Source: Manihot esculenta
Taxonomy: Eukaryota > Streptophyta > Magnoliopsida > Malpighiales > Euphorbiaceae
Reading direction: 5' to 3'
DNA length: 64,000 nt
Assembly: GCF_001659605.2 (NCBI RefSeq)
Contig: NC_035171.2
Location: 1,928,325 to 1,992,324 of the forward strand
In this document: positions 46,159-57,835 of the stretch, one piece after another
How positions within the stretch are numbered: position 1 is the stretch's first letter
Layout of the letters: each line of letters starts with the position of its first letter
Position numbers and translations under genes: made by a program
The notes under the pieces: generated by a model
Database searches by the model: none
What the model was told of the DNA's origin: nothing
The model's input: the letters and a program-made list of their open reading frames with translations, nothing else

Positions 46159-47904
46159 TCAAAACAGATATGGATATTGCTGGAGCATAGACTCCCGTGT
46201 CTCCCAGGTGCACTCTTCTAGATTGTGGTGGTTCCAAAGGACTTTCTCCATTGGAATTTCCTTGTTCCTCAGCTTTCTGATCTGCGTGTCTAGGATCCGC
46301 ACTGGCTGCTCTACATAGGTGAGATCTCCAAGGATCTCCACTTCAGGCTCACTAAGAACCTTACTCGGATCTGACACGAACTTTTGGAGCATAGAAACAT
46401 GGAAAACTGGGTGAATTCTTTCCACAGAAGCAGGCAAATCCAGCTTATACGACACATTCCCGATCTTCTGCAATATCTCAAAAGGTCCAATGTATCGTGG
46501 AGCTAGCTTACCCTTCTTTCCAAAACGAACCACTCCCTTCATTGGAGATACCTTCAGCAATACCATATCACCCTCCTGAAACTCTAACTGCTTCCTGCGG
46601 ATATCTGCATAGCTTTTCTGTCTGCTCACAGCAGTTCTGATTCTCTCTCTAATGATGGGCACCACTCTGCTGGTGATCTCTACTAGCTCTGGCCCTGCAA
46701 GAGCCTTCTCTCCCACTTCTTCCCAGCAAACAGGTGATCTACACTTCCTCCCATACAAAGCTTCATAAGGGGCCATCCCTATGCTAGCATGATGGCTGTT
46801 ATTGTAGGCAAACTCCACCAAAGGTAGATGCTGCCTCCAAGAACCGCCAAAGTCTAACACACACATTCTGAGCATATCCTCTATGGTCTGGATGGTCCTC
46901 TCAGACTGTCCGTCAGTCTGTAGATGGAATGCAGTGCTGAAATCCAATCTTGTGCCCATAGCACTCTGCAGACTCCGCCAAAATCTGGAGGTGAACTGAG
47001 GTCCTCTATCTGACACTATAGACACTGGAACTCCATGCAACCTTATTATCTCTTCCACATAAACCTGTGCTAACTTGTCCACAGAGTAATTAATCCTAAC
47101 AGGAATAAAGTGAGCAGATTTAGTCAGTCTGTCCACAATCACCCATATGGAGTCTAACCTGTTGGACGCTGCCGGTAAGCCCACTACAAAATCCATAGCT
47201 ATGTTCTCCCATTTCCACTCTGGACTCGGCAGTGGGTTAAGCATTCCAGCCGGCTTCTGATGTTCCAGTTTCACCCTCTGACAAACTTCACAGGCGGACA
47301 CAAACTGTGCCACTTCTTTCTTCATAGCTGGCCACCAATACACTCTTTTCAGATCCTGATACATCTTGGTGGCTCCAGGGTGAACACTGTATCGCGCATT
47401 ATGAGCTTCCCTCATAATGTCTCCTTTCAGACTTATGTCATCTGGTACACATAGTCGATTCCCATAGTGGAGGATCCCTTGGCTATCAAATATGAACTCT
47501 GCTCTGTTGCCTGTCTGAACAGTCCTGGCAATTTTCACTAACTCAGGGTCCTCATGCTGTTTCTGAGCTACCTGCTCCAGAAACACTGGTATCACTCGCA
47601 TCTGTGCTATCAATGCACCCGTACCAGACAACTCAAGCTGTAGCCCTTCGTCGATGAGCTTATAAAACTCCATCACCACTGGTCTTCTCTCTGCTGCTAT
47701 ATGGGACAAACTGGCAAGTGATTTCCGGCTTAGGGCATCTGCCACAACATTCGCCTTATCCGGATGATACTGGATCTTGCAATCGTAGTCACTGAGCAGT
47801 TCCAACCATCTTCTCTGCCTCAAATTCAGCTCTTTCTGACTTAAGATGTACTGTAAACTCTTATGATCTGTGAAGATCTCGCATTTAACCCCATAAAGGT
47901 AATG
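46159..47904 (-). pseudogene. RNase H end, integrase and chromodomain of A
   Basis: Long open frame. From the RNase H tail ([30 protein letters not shown]) it runs into the integrase HHCC region ([17 protein letters not shown] ... CEVCQR), then the DDE core ([31 protein letters not shown]), then [19 protein letters not shown], and a C-terminal chromodomain ([33 protein letters not shown]). The stop is at 46,159. The chromodomain targets chromoviruses to marked chromatin. This stretch is intact, but upstream it is cut off from the rest of pol by element B at 47,905. Confidence 0.9.
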
Positions 47905-50900
47905 TGTAACAGCCCGGAAATCGATACCCCTCTGTAACGGCCCGAACCGCCACCGGCGCTAGGATCCAGATCGGCTTAAGGCCGCCGGGACCCGTAGCAA
48001 GCCAAACATACCTCCTATCACCTGGTCAAATCCCATACATGATCAAAACTTTAACATGAAAACTGAAACATATGATGTAGATACCGAGCTCGACCTGTAT
48101 GCAACATAACTGAAACATAAAAGGACCCCCTACTAGAGCCCTCATCAAAACTCTAGCTGGGTCAACATAACATACATCAAGCTGGGATTACATCCAAAGA
48201 ACTAGAACCTAACCTGTGCATGCCTCAAACCACAAACATCAGACCTCCTCTAGGGTCCTCATCCATTACATAACGTGGTAAACAACACATGCCACAAGAT
48301 TAGTTCAAACATAACTCAACATCTAGCATAATATACATCATGTATTAAACAGGGACTAACCAAGTCTCAGGGCCAAGCACAGTACTAATCCAATAAACAT
48401 AACTCTACTATACTTTACATTACATTTCTCTTACAAATCCATATATCAATTTCAATTCATGTCCACACTAAAAGTACTAATCTAATACTATTACAAACAC
48501 ACATCACTTTATCTTTACCCTGCTGACTTCTGAGCTCTGACTTAAACCTGCAACACTGGGGTTAGGGGAGAGGGGTGAGCTAAAAAGCCCAGTGAGTAGA
48601 AACATAGAAAACAGTTCATTAATTACATGCTTTCATGAAATGCATCATAACACAAAGAAATCACATAATCTTGTCCGCCTCGGGGCTTATGCAATATTTA
48701 TTCCCCACGGACCCTGGTTTCTGAGAGTCTGTCTTTTTGCATGCATCTTTCCTCTCAGAGGATGGACATGACATCAAAAATCCCTCTGTCGGTGCCCGGC
48801 TCCCCCATAGGAGCTCACAAAGGCCTGTAACATACATGACATGGTGTCTGGTCCACAGAGAGCTCACATGGACTTTCCTACATGTACTTGTCCGGCTCTC
48901 AAAGGACTAAGACAAGACTCGTGACAGATATGGGCTATTGAAGTCGCCTCGGTCCACCCTTCCTCCATCAACATCAAATAATGCAATGCGTCATATTCGT
49001 GAAACTAGTGCAATCAACCTACTACATATAATCATGATGCATGAACATGCTTTAGGCATTAGATTTAGTGCATAAAAGATTAAGTTTAGTTCTACTCACC
49101 TCCTGGCAGACGCTGACTGACTCTGCAACTGCTAACACTACTGGCCTCCTCGGTCTCTCGGGTCCGATCCTACACAGGTGGACTCGAATGAGGTGCCAAA
49201 CACCTTCTAACAACTCATAAACAACTCCCCAAAAACCCCTCTAAACATCACTTAAACATGCATGGAAAACACCCAAGAAACGGCTGGACAGGGCACTTTC
49301 GGCGGCACCTTCGGCGGCCGAAAGTCCCTTCCAGAGACGAAACTCGGGTAGGTTCGGCGGCAGGTTCGGCGGCCGAAACCCTAGGACAGAAACGAAAGTC
49401 CCTCTTTCGGGGGCACATTCGGCAGCCTAAAGACTGCCTCCCATGCAGGTTCGGCGGCCGAAACTCCTTTCGGCGGCCGAACCTGGTCCCCTCTGGACGA
49501 CAGGTCCGATTCTGCCAAGCCAAAAAAACAAACTCAAATATACCCAAATCCTCACATACTCTCTCCCAATGTAACAGCCCGGCCTTCCTCTGGGTCCGGC
49601 ACTGTTACCGCTCACGGCCCAGGGCTATCCCTCGCCTGGCCTCTTGCCACCTCGGGCTTTCCACTGGCGTCGTGAGCAGCTCTTAACATCCCTTCACCCT
49701 CACGGGTTCCAGGCAGGATTTGTCCCCTTGGGTTCTCGTCAAACGCATCCTTCCCCAAGTGGATTTGGCCCAAATTTCCCTTAGGAAATTAGGTCGCCTC
49801 CCCCACTGCTCGAACCCTTGACCTCCCACTTTAAGGGAATAGTCTGGTGAGAGTGAGTACCAGTTGTTCCATGGAATAGTCTGGTGAGAGTGAGTACCAG
49901 TTGTTCCATGGAACAACTGGTACTCACTCTCACCAGACTATTCCCTTAAAGTGGGAGGTCAAGGGTTCGAGCAGTGGGGGAGGCGACCTAATTTCCTAAG
50001 GGAAATTTGGGCCAAATCCACTTGGGGAAGGATGCGTTTGACGAGAACCCAAGGGGACAAATCCTGCCTGGAACCCGTGAGGGTGAAGGGATGTTAAGAG
50101 CTGCTCACGACGCCAGTGGAAAGCCCGAGGTGGCAAGAGGCCAGGCGAGGGATAGCCCTGGGCCGTGAGCGGTAACAGTGCCGGACCCAGAGGAAGGCCG
50201 GGCTGTTACACCCAATCATGCATACTCACTCCCACAAGCATAAAGGAGCATAAACTAACATAAACTCCTCAACACAAACATCACATAACATACATTGGGT
50301 ATAAAACCCACATAAACCTAAACATGCATATCTACCCATACTCAACCATCAAAAACTTCATAAAACTTCATGAAAACACTAGGGAACCAAGGATCTACAC
50401 TTACCTCTTGAAGATCGAGGGTGGTGTGACCCCTAACTCGGAGGTGTGGAGAATCCAAGCTCCAAAAGCTCCAAGCTCCCAAAACTCCTTTTAAGCTTTA
50501 AATCTTCAAACACAAGGGTAGAAATCATGAAAAACTTGAGAGATGGGTAGAGAAAACACGAAAACGACCAAAGGAAGGCATAAACTCACCTGAGCTCGAG
50601 AATGGGGAGAAAACTCACCCATTTCCGATCTGAGGGCCCTTTATAGGTGGCCTGGTCAAAGACCTTCGGCAGCCTAACGTGCCCCCTAAACTCATGCATG
50701 TTCGGCGGCCGAACTTGACTTTCGGCGGCCGAACCTTGGCTCGTTTAAACAAGACTTTCGGAGGCCAAAGGCGCTCCCGAAGCCTTCCCATGTTCGGCGG
50801 CCGAACTTCACTTTCGGCGGCCGAACCTGGCAATTGCCTCCTTGGTCTTTTCCTTTTCAAAACTCAATTCATTTCCATTTAAAACCATGAAATCAGTAAA

Positions 50901-51002
50901 GACATTTGAGAAAACACATTTTACCCCTTCTAGAGAGATCCAACACCCTAGATTCCGTCGGAAGGCAGGAATCCCGATGCCGGATTCTAGCCGGGTATTA
51001 CA
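47905..51002 (-). repeat. 3' LTR of B (with palindromic insertion)
   Basis: Begins TGTAACAGCCCGG and ends GGGTATTACA. Apart from the 641-bp insertion plus its 5-bp duplication it is the same length as the other LTR and almost identical. A minus-strand TATA box lies at 50,637-50,647. Confidence 0.93.
49570..50210. mobile_element. 641-bp near-perfect palindromic element
   Basis: Two inverted arms of about 302 bp meet at ccatgg (axis between 49,908 and 49,909). The left arm has one extra tandem copy of a 37-bp block next to the apex. Flanked by CCCAA on both sides (49,565-49,569 and 50,211-50,215), and the sister LTR of B shows the empty site. Both ends read TGTAACAGCCCGG inwards, the same 13 bp as the PBS-side terminus of the B LTR. 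Each arm includes agggttcgagc, which resembles a pol III B box, so a tRNA-like origin of the arm is possible but unproven. No protein. I do not recognise the family. Confidence 0.9.
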
Positions 51003-51040
51003 TTCTACCCCCCTTACAAAAACATTCGTCCCCGAATGTT
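51003..51040 (-). promoter_or_regulatory. Polypurine tract and adjacent hairpin of B
   Basis: Minus-strand purine run GTAAGGGGGGTAGAA ends at the LTR. The 20-bp perfect hairpin AACATTCG-TCCC-CGAATGTT is at 51,021-51,040. Confidence 0.8.
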
Positions 51041-52109
51041 AAAACAACAAACACAAGCATGCAAGCAAGCAAGCGAATCCTAAAGCTTCTCTCCAAGGAG
51101 AGACACCAAACGCTGGAGTAAGAACTCCCAGGTTCCTAAACTCCACGAGCTTCTGCTGCGCTACTCTGATCCTTCTCTATCTTCCTCCTTCTCTGCTCTT
51201 ACTCTTCTCTTCTCATCTTTACTAACTGGCTTCTTCTCACTACTAACCCAAAACTAACTCTAACTCTCACAGGTAGTACCCGAATTTCTGATCTATCTGG
51301 GAAAATAAACAGCTCCTACTAGCTGTCCCAATAGATCATCCATCCTACATGGGAATACCTGCCCTTGGTAGTGACCTTGTTTAACCGCTTACAGTCGTTA
51401 CAAAGTCTCAAGGATTCATCCTTCGTTTCCCACAACCATACTGGAGCAATCCAGAGTGAGGTACTAGGTCGGACAAAACCCCTTGTCTACCAAGTCTCGC
51501 CTCTACTCTACTGCTACCTCTCTCTATGCAGGTGCCATCCTATAGGGAAGGGTAGAAATGGTTCTGCGTCCAGACACCACTCCTATACCAAACTCTAACT
51601 CCCTGACAGATGGTAAACCTGACAACTCGCCTGGGAAGACATCTAAGAACTCTCTCGAACAACTGGCACTGAGGCTGGTTCCCCGACCTGACTGCTGAAC
51701 TCTCAAACAAGAGCTAGAACCCTCTGACAACCCCTCCTACGCACCCTACGAACCTTACAGGCTGACATCAAACCTCTAGGCATCCCTACTGCGTCCCCTC
51801 CGAAGAAAATCTTTGACCCATCCTGTCCTCTGAACCAGACTACCTTGTCTTTGCAGGCCAAGATAGCACCACGAGTAGAAAAACCAGTCCAACCCTAAAC
51901 TGACGTCCAGACAGTCAAGTCCAGGACCTCAATGTTGGGTGGAAGGCATCTACCCTCAACTGTCATAGAACTGGACCGGCAGACTGACTCTGCCACAGAT
52001 GAATCACACGAGAGTCTACTGACCAAAGAGAACACTCTAGCCCAGAAGCTATCAACTCAACCTCTCGACGGCTCCTAGAGCAACTAAAGAAAGAGAAAAA
52101 CACTAGGGT
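51041..52109 (-). pseudogene. Decayed protease/RT remnant of B
   Basis: Traces only. At 51,524-51,730 the frame reads REFLDVFPGELSGLPSVRE and ISTLPYRMAPA, the linker between protease and RT in chromoviruses. RT-like words continue to about 51,300, interrupted by stops. Protease-region similarity with A lies around 51,780-52,080. Everything after the first part of RT is deleted. The nucleotide sequence matches A at 56,540-57,330 with many changes. Confidence 0.65.
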
Positions 52110-52958
52110 TCACAAAACATACACATCAGAACATTCAAAAGTGAGCATACCTGACACCACCATGTTCGATGTGTCTGCCTCTTGCTGAGCTTGGGTGAAG
52201 ATCCGAGCTGAAGCTGACGGACCTTCTCTATGGGAACCTGAGGAATGAGGGGCTGACCCTCTTCCTCTGCCTCGACCACTAACCTGAAACACGGCTGGAG
52301 CTACTGGCTGAGCTGCTCTACCTGAAGCTGCTTGCTGGGACAGAGCCAACCTGGGCGCAGTAGGACACTCACGTGCTATGTGCCCCTCCTGTCCGCACCG
52401 AAAACAAGCTGTCGTCCCCGCGAGACAGACTCCCTTGTGCAGCCTTCCGCACCTCAAGCATCTTGAACTGCCTGAGCCAGAGCTCGAACCACCAAAACCC
52501 AAACTAGCCTTCAGATTCTGCCAAAACTTCTTCTTCTTACCCCTAAGGGTTCTGCCCCACTTCACTCTTCTAGTGGTGGCTGTACTCAGAATGGAGGGAT
52601 CAATCCCTCCTGAACCTGAAATCCTGGAATCCTGAGTCTGAGCGTCCTCCTGAGAATCTCCCATACCTTCTTCAGGTACTCTGACTCCCATACTGACATC
52701 CCTTCTCTGAACATCCGACTCTACTTCTCTCATACTAGCTGACATCCTTCTTGGAGCCATTCCTTCTCTGCTTGCATCAAAAGACCTTCCAGGGTCCCTT
52801 GAAGTTCCCCATCTGCTAACTCCCCACGACTGCGCTCTAGGCAGAGCAGGGGGAAAGGTGTCCATACCTTCCCTCTCAGATGGAACTCCAGTCGATTCCA
52901 CAGATCGACGAGCACCTCGCATTCTGGCTCCTCTAAAGAACAACACACGAGCATACAA
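52110..52958 (-). pseudogene. Truncated gag of B with CCHC zinc knuckle
   Basis: 282-codon open frame. The N-terminal part (MRGARRSVESTGVPSE) matches the N-terminus of the A gag, then it jumps to the nucleocapsid part (KKKKFWQNLKASLG, CLRCGRLHKGVC, CFRCGQEGHIARECP). The capsid core of about 150 residues present in A is absent. Such a protein could still bind RNA but is unlikely to form particles. Ends where the protease should start. Confidence 0.78.
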
Positions 52959-53236
52959 TCAATCATTAGCATCATATGGTTCATATGAAAACACATGAAC
53001 CTACATACATGTCATACATACATACATAGCATATCATACATAACATTAATGCACATGCATAAAATCATGGCATTACACATCATCATCAAGACAGGACTCA
53101 ACATCCTATCCTAGTGGACATGATTCTTCCTATTGTGCTTGCCCTTCTATGACCTCTAAGCCGACCTCTTTCCGATGTGGGATATCTCTAATCCTTGAGC
53201 ATCTTTGCTCAACACACCGTACTCTCGAGGCCCAAA

Positions 53237-53248
53237 GCTCTGATACCA
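53237..53248 (-). other. Primer binding site of B
   Basis: TGGTATCAGAGC on the minus strand, complementary to the 3' end of plant initiator methionine tRNA, three bases from the LTR end at 53,252. Confidence 0.88.
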
Positions 53249-53251
53249 TTC

Positions 53252-55702
53252 TGTAACAGCCCGGAAACCGATACCCCTCTGTAACGGCCCGAACCGCCAC
53301 CGGCGCTAGGATCCAGATCGGCTTAAGGCCGCCGGGACCCGTAGCAAGCCAAACATACCTCCTATCACCTGGTCAAATCCCATACATGATCAAAACTTTA
53401 ACATGAAAACTGAAACATATGATGTAGATACCGAGCTCGACCTGTATGCAACATAACTGAAACATAAAAGGACCCCCTACTAGAGCCCTCATCAAAACTC
53501 TAGCTGGGTCAACATAACATACATCAAGCTGGGATTACATCCAAAGAACTAGAACCTAACCTGTGCATGCCTCAAACCACAAACATCAGACCTCCTCTAG
53601 GGTCCTCATCCATTACATAACGTGGTAAACAACACATGCCACAAGATTAGTTCAAACATAACTCAACATCTAGCATAATATACATCATGTATTAAACAGG
53701 GACTAACCAAGTCTCAGGGCCAAGCACAGTACTAATCCAATAAACATAACTCTACTATACTTTACATTACATTTCTCTTACAAATCCATATATCAATTTC
53801 AATTCATGTCCACACTAAAAGTACTAATCTAATACTATTACAAACACACATCACTTTATCTTTACCCTGCTGACTTCTGAGCTCTGACTTAAACCTGCAA
53901 CACTGGGGTTAGGGGAGAGGGGTGAGCTAAAAAGCCCAGTGAGTAGAAACATAGAAAACAGTTCATTAATTACATGCTTTCATGAAATGCATCATAACAC
54001 AGAGAAATCACATAATCTTGTCCGCCTCGGGGCTTATGCAATATTTATTCCCCACGGACCCTGGTTTCTGAGAGTCTGTCTTTTTGCATGCATCTTTCCT
54101 CTCAGAGGATGGACATGACATCAAAAATCCCTCTGTCGGTGCCCGGCTCCCCCATAGGAGCTCACAAAGGCCTGTAACATACATGACATGGTGTCTGGTC
54201 CACAGAGAGCTCACATGGACTTTCCTACATGTACTTGTCCGGCTCTCAAAGGACTAAGACAAGACTCGTGACAGATATGGGCTATTGAAGTCGCCTCGGT
54301 CCACCCTTCCTCCATCAACATCAAATAATGCAATGCGTCATATTCGTGAAACTAGTGCAATCAACCTACTACATATAATCATGATGCATGAACATGCTTT
54401 AGGCATTAGATTTAGTGCATAAAAGATTAAGTTTAGTTCTACTCACCTCCTGGCAGACGCTGACTGACTCTGCAACTGCTAACACTACTGGCCTCCTCGG
54501 TCTCTCGGGTCCGATCCTACACAGGTGGACTCGAATGAGGTGCCAAACACCTTCTAACAACTCATAAACAACTCCCCAAAAACCCCTCTAAACATCACTT
54601 AAACATGCATGGAAAACACCCAAGAAACGGCTGGACAGGGCACTTTCGGCGGCACCTTCGGCGGCCGAAAGTCCCTTCCAGAGACGAAACTCGGGTAGGT
54701 TCGGCGGCAGGTTCGGCGGCCGAAACCCTAGGACAGAAACGAAAGTCCCTCTTTCGGGGGCACATTCGGCAGCCTAAAGACTGCCTCCCATGCAGGTTCG
54801 GCGGCCGAAACTCCTTTCGGCGGCCGAACCTGGTCCCCTCTGGACGACAGGTCCGATTCTGCCAAGCCAAAAAAACAAACTCAAATATACCCAAATCCTC
54901 ACATACTCTCTTCCAATCATGCATACTCACTCCCACAAGCATAAAGGAGCATAAACTAACATAAACTCCTCAACACAAACATCACATAACATACATTGGG
55001 TATAAAACCCACATAAACCTAAACATGCATATCTACCCATACTCAACCATCAAAAACTTCATAAAACTTCATGAAAACACTAGGGAACCAAGGATCTACA
55101 CTTACCTCTTGAAGATCGAGGGTGGTGTGACCCCTAACTCGGAGGTGTGGAGAATCCAAGCTCCAAAAGCTCCAAGCTCCCAAAACTCCTTTTAAGCTTT
55201 AAATCTTCAAACACAAGGGTAGAAATCATGAAAAACTTGAGAGATGGGTAGAGAAAACACGAAAACGACCAAAGGAAGGCATAAACTCACCTGAGCTCGA
55301 GAATGGGGAGAAAACTCACCCATTTCCGATCTGAGGGCCCTTTATAGGTGGCCTGGTCAAGACCTTCGGCAGCCTAACGTGCCCCCTAAACTCATGCATG
55401 TTCGGCGGCCGAACTTGACTTTCAGCGGCCGAACCTTGGCTCGTTTAAACAAGACTTTCGGAGGCCAAAGGCGCTCCCGAAGCCTTCCCATGTTCGGCGG
55501 CCGAACTTCACTTTCGGCGGCCGAACCTGGCAATTGCCTCCTTGGTCTTTTCCTTTTCAAAACTCAATTCATTTCCATTTAAAACCATGAAATCAGTAAA
55601 GACATTTGAGAAAACACATTTTACCCCTTCTAGAGAGATCCAACACCCTAGATTCCGTCGGAAGGCAGGAATCCCGATGCCGGATTCTAGCCGGGTATTA
55701 CA
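53252..55702 (-). repeat. 5' LTR of B (2451 bp)
   Basis: TGTAACAGCCCGG to GGGTATTACA. Minus-strand TATA at 55,338-55,347. Contains two clusters of the ttcggcggccgaa motif. Its sequence at 54,911-54,918 (cttccaat) is the uninterrupted version of the palindrome's target. Confidence 0.93.
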
Positions 55703-56040
55703 TAATGCCTCCACATCTTGAGTGCAAAAATAACTGCCGCCATCTCTAGGTCATGTGTGGGGTAATTCAACTTGTGCTTCTTCAGTTGTCTAGAAGCATA
55801 AGCAATCACCCTGTCGTTCTGCATCAAAACACAACCCAGTCCCACTCGAGACGCATCACAGAACACTGTGAAGTCCTCATTACTGATGGGCAGCGCTAAC
55901 ACCGGTGCTGATGTTAATCTTCTCTTTAGCTCGTCAAAGCTCTCTTCACACTGGTCCGACCACTCGAACCTCTGGTTCTTCTTTGTCAGTTTGGTCAGAG
56001 GAGCAGCTAGCTTTGAGAAGTCCTGAACAAACCTCCTGTA
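55703..56040 (-). pseudogene. RNase H (N-terminal half) of A
   Basis: [36 protein letters not shown] and [16 protein letters not shown] are classic Ty3 RNase H. The frame is cut after MWRHY by element B; the remainder is at 47,823-47,904. It is out of frame with the RT upstream because of a one-base loss near 56,040. Confidence 0.87.
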
Positions 56041-57086
56041 GTAACTGCCAAACCCAGAAAGCTTTTAATCTCAGTCACTGTGGTGGGTCTGGGCCAGTTA
56101 GCTACAGCCTCTATCTTCTTGGGGTCTACCTCAATCCTCTCTGCTGATACTACATGCCCTAAGAATGAAATGCTCCTCAACCAGAACTCACACTTAGAGA
56201 ACTTGGCATATAAACCATGCTCTCTCAGTGTCTGCAGAACTGTCCTCAGATGCTGGGCATGCTCCTCTGCATCTCTGGAATACACTAAGATATCATCGAT
56301 GAAGACAATAATAAAGTGATCCAGATACTCGCTGAAAACTCTGTTCATGAGATCCATGAATGCTGCAGGGGCGTTAGTCAACCCGAACGACATTACTAAG
56401 AACTCATAATGCCCATATCTGGTCCTGAAAGCTGTCTTTGGCACATCTGCTTCTCTCACTCTCAGCTGGTGATACCCAGACCTCAGATCTATTTTAGAGA
56501 AACAACCTGCTCCAGCTAGCTGGTCAAATAGATCGTCGATCCTAGGTAGGGGATACTTATTCTTGGTAGTGACCTTGTTCAACTGCCTGTAGTCGATACA
56601 AAGTCTGAGGGATCCATCCTTCTTTCTGACAAAAAGCACTGGAGCACCCCAAGGTGAGGTACTAGGGCGGATGAAACCCTGATCTACCAACTCCTGCAAC
56701 TGCTCTTTCAATTCTTTTAACTCTGCTGGTGCTATCCTGTAGGGAGGAATAGAGATAGGTCTGGTACCAGGCAGCAATTCTATTTCAAACTCTATCTCCC
56801 TATCAGGTGGTAGTCCTGGAAGCTCATCTGGAAAGACGTCTGGAAATTCTCGGACTACTGGTACTGAGGCTGGTTCCTTGACCTGTCTATCTAGCTCTCT
56901 CACATGAGCTAGAAACCCCTGACAACCCCTCCTAAGCAAACGACGAGCCTGAAGGGCTGAGATCAAACCTCTAGGTGTCCCCCACCTGTCTCCTCTGAAG
57001 ACACACTCTGACCCATCCTGATCTCTGAGACTAACTACCTTGTCTCTACAGTCCAAGGTAGCACCATATGCAGATAGCCAATCCAT
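56007..57086 (-). pseudogene. Protease end and RT of A
   Basis: Begins [13 protein letters not shown] (end of protease). RT motifs follow in order: [80 protein letters not shown] and the catalytic [12 protein letters not shown] (about 56,290), then [15 protein letters not shown] and SFLGLA. After SFLGLA a one-base deletion shifts the frame. At its 5' end it is separated from gag-protease by a second frame change in a T-run near 57,095. Confidence 0.9.
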
Positions 57087-57088
57087 CC

Positions 57089-57835
57089 CTAGAATGACAT
57101 CAAAAAATCTGTCAAATCTAGAACCACCAGGTCAGCTGGAAGGCATCTACCCTCTATGAACACTGGACTGAAACGACAGACTGACTCTGTCACTGATGGG
57201 TCACATTTGGGTCCACTGACCCAGAGAGGACACTCTAACTCAGAAATGATCAGACCCAAACTCTCCACGGCTCTCGAAGTAATAAAAGAATGATAAGCAC
57301 CGGGGTCCATCAAAGCATACACCTCGAAACACCCAATGATGAGATTACCTGACACCACTGTGTTCGACGTGTTTGCCTCCTCTTGTGTCACAGTGAAGAT
57401 CCGTGCTGGGGCTACCGGACCTGCACCTCGGGAACCTGCTGCTGACGAAGAGGCTGACCCTCTCCCTCTACCTCTGCCACTACTCTGAGGCATGGCTGGA
57501 GCGGCTGGCTGAGCCACACTACCTGAGCTCATCTGCTGGGATGGTGCCATAAAGGTCGTCTGAGGACATTCCCGTGCAAAATGTCCCTCTTGCCCACACT
57601 TAAAGCAGGCGGTAGATCCCAATCGACAAACTCCTTTGTGCGGCCTTCCACATCTCATGCACACTGTACTGCCTGTGCCAGAGCTTGAGCCACTACCCAT
57701 TCCTAGAGTAGACTTGATCTTATTCCAGAACTTGCCCTTCTTCGCTTTAAACTTTTCTCCCTTCTTGCTGCCAGAAGCTGCTGCACTAGGGGTCTTAGAA
57801 CCCGAAGATTGTGCCACTTGCTGTTTTACTGTTCC
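57089..57835 (-). pseudogene. gag nucleocapsid and protease start of A
   Basis: KKGEKFKAKKGKFW basic linker, CMRCGRPHKGVC, then the CCHC knuckle CFKCGQEGHFARECP, a Gly/Arg-rich stretch (GRGRGRGSASS), and the protease motif LMDPGAYHSFI, in which the catalytic Asp is in D-P-G as usual for chromoviruses. In frame with the upstream gag pieces across TAG stops. Confidence 0.87.

Larger units (their letters stand above)
47905..55702 (-). mobile_element. Young internally deleted chromovirus B, nested in A
   Basis: Perfect 5-bp duplication TAATG (47,900-47,904 and 55,703-55,707). LTRs at 47,905-51,002 (with the palindrome inside) and 53,252-55,702. PBS at 53,237-53,248 and PPT at 51,003-51,014. The interior is only about 2.2 kb: a gag lacking its capsid core, and decayed protease/RT traces; RNase H and integrase are missing. 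By eye I found about five differences between the two LTRs over about 2450 bp, so it inserted recently despite having no enzymes of its own. It was presumably mobilised in trans. Confidence 0.92.

Noticed and set aside
49570..50210. Palindrome as a tRNA or other functional RNA gene
   Set aside because: One B-box-like word (agggttcgagc) is present, but I could not form a tRNA cloverleaf or see a pol III terminator in the right place; left as a possible tRNA-like origin only.
52378..52635. Plus-strand frames opposite gag of B and A
   Set aside because: Antisense shadows of the zinc-knuckle gag; they begin at chance ATG codons and have no motif.
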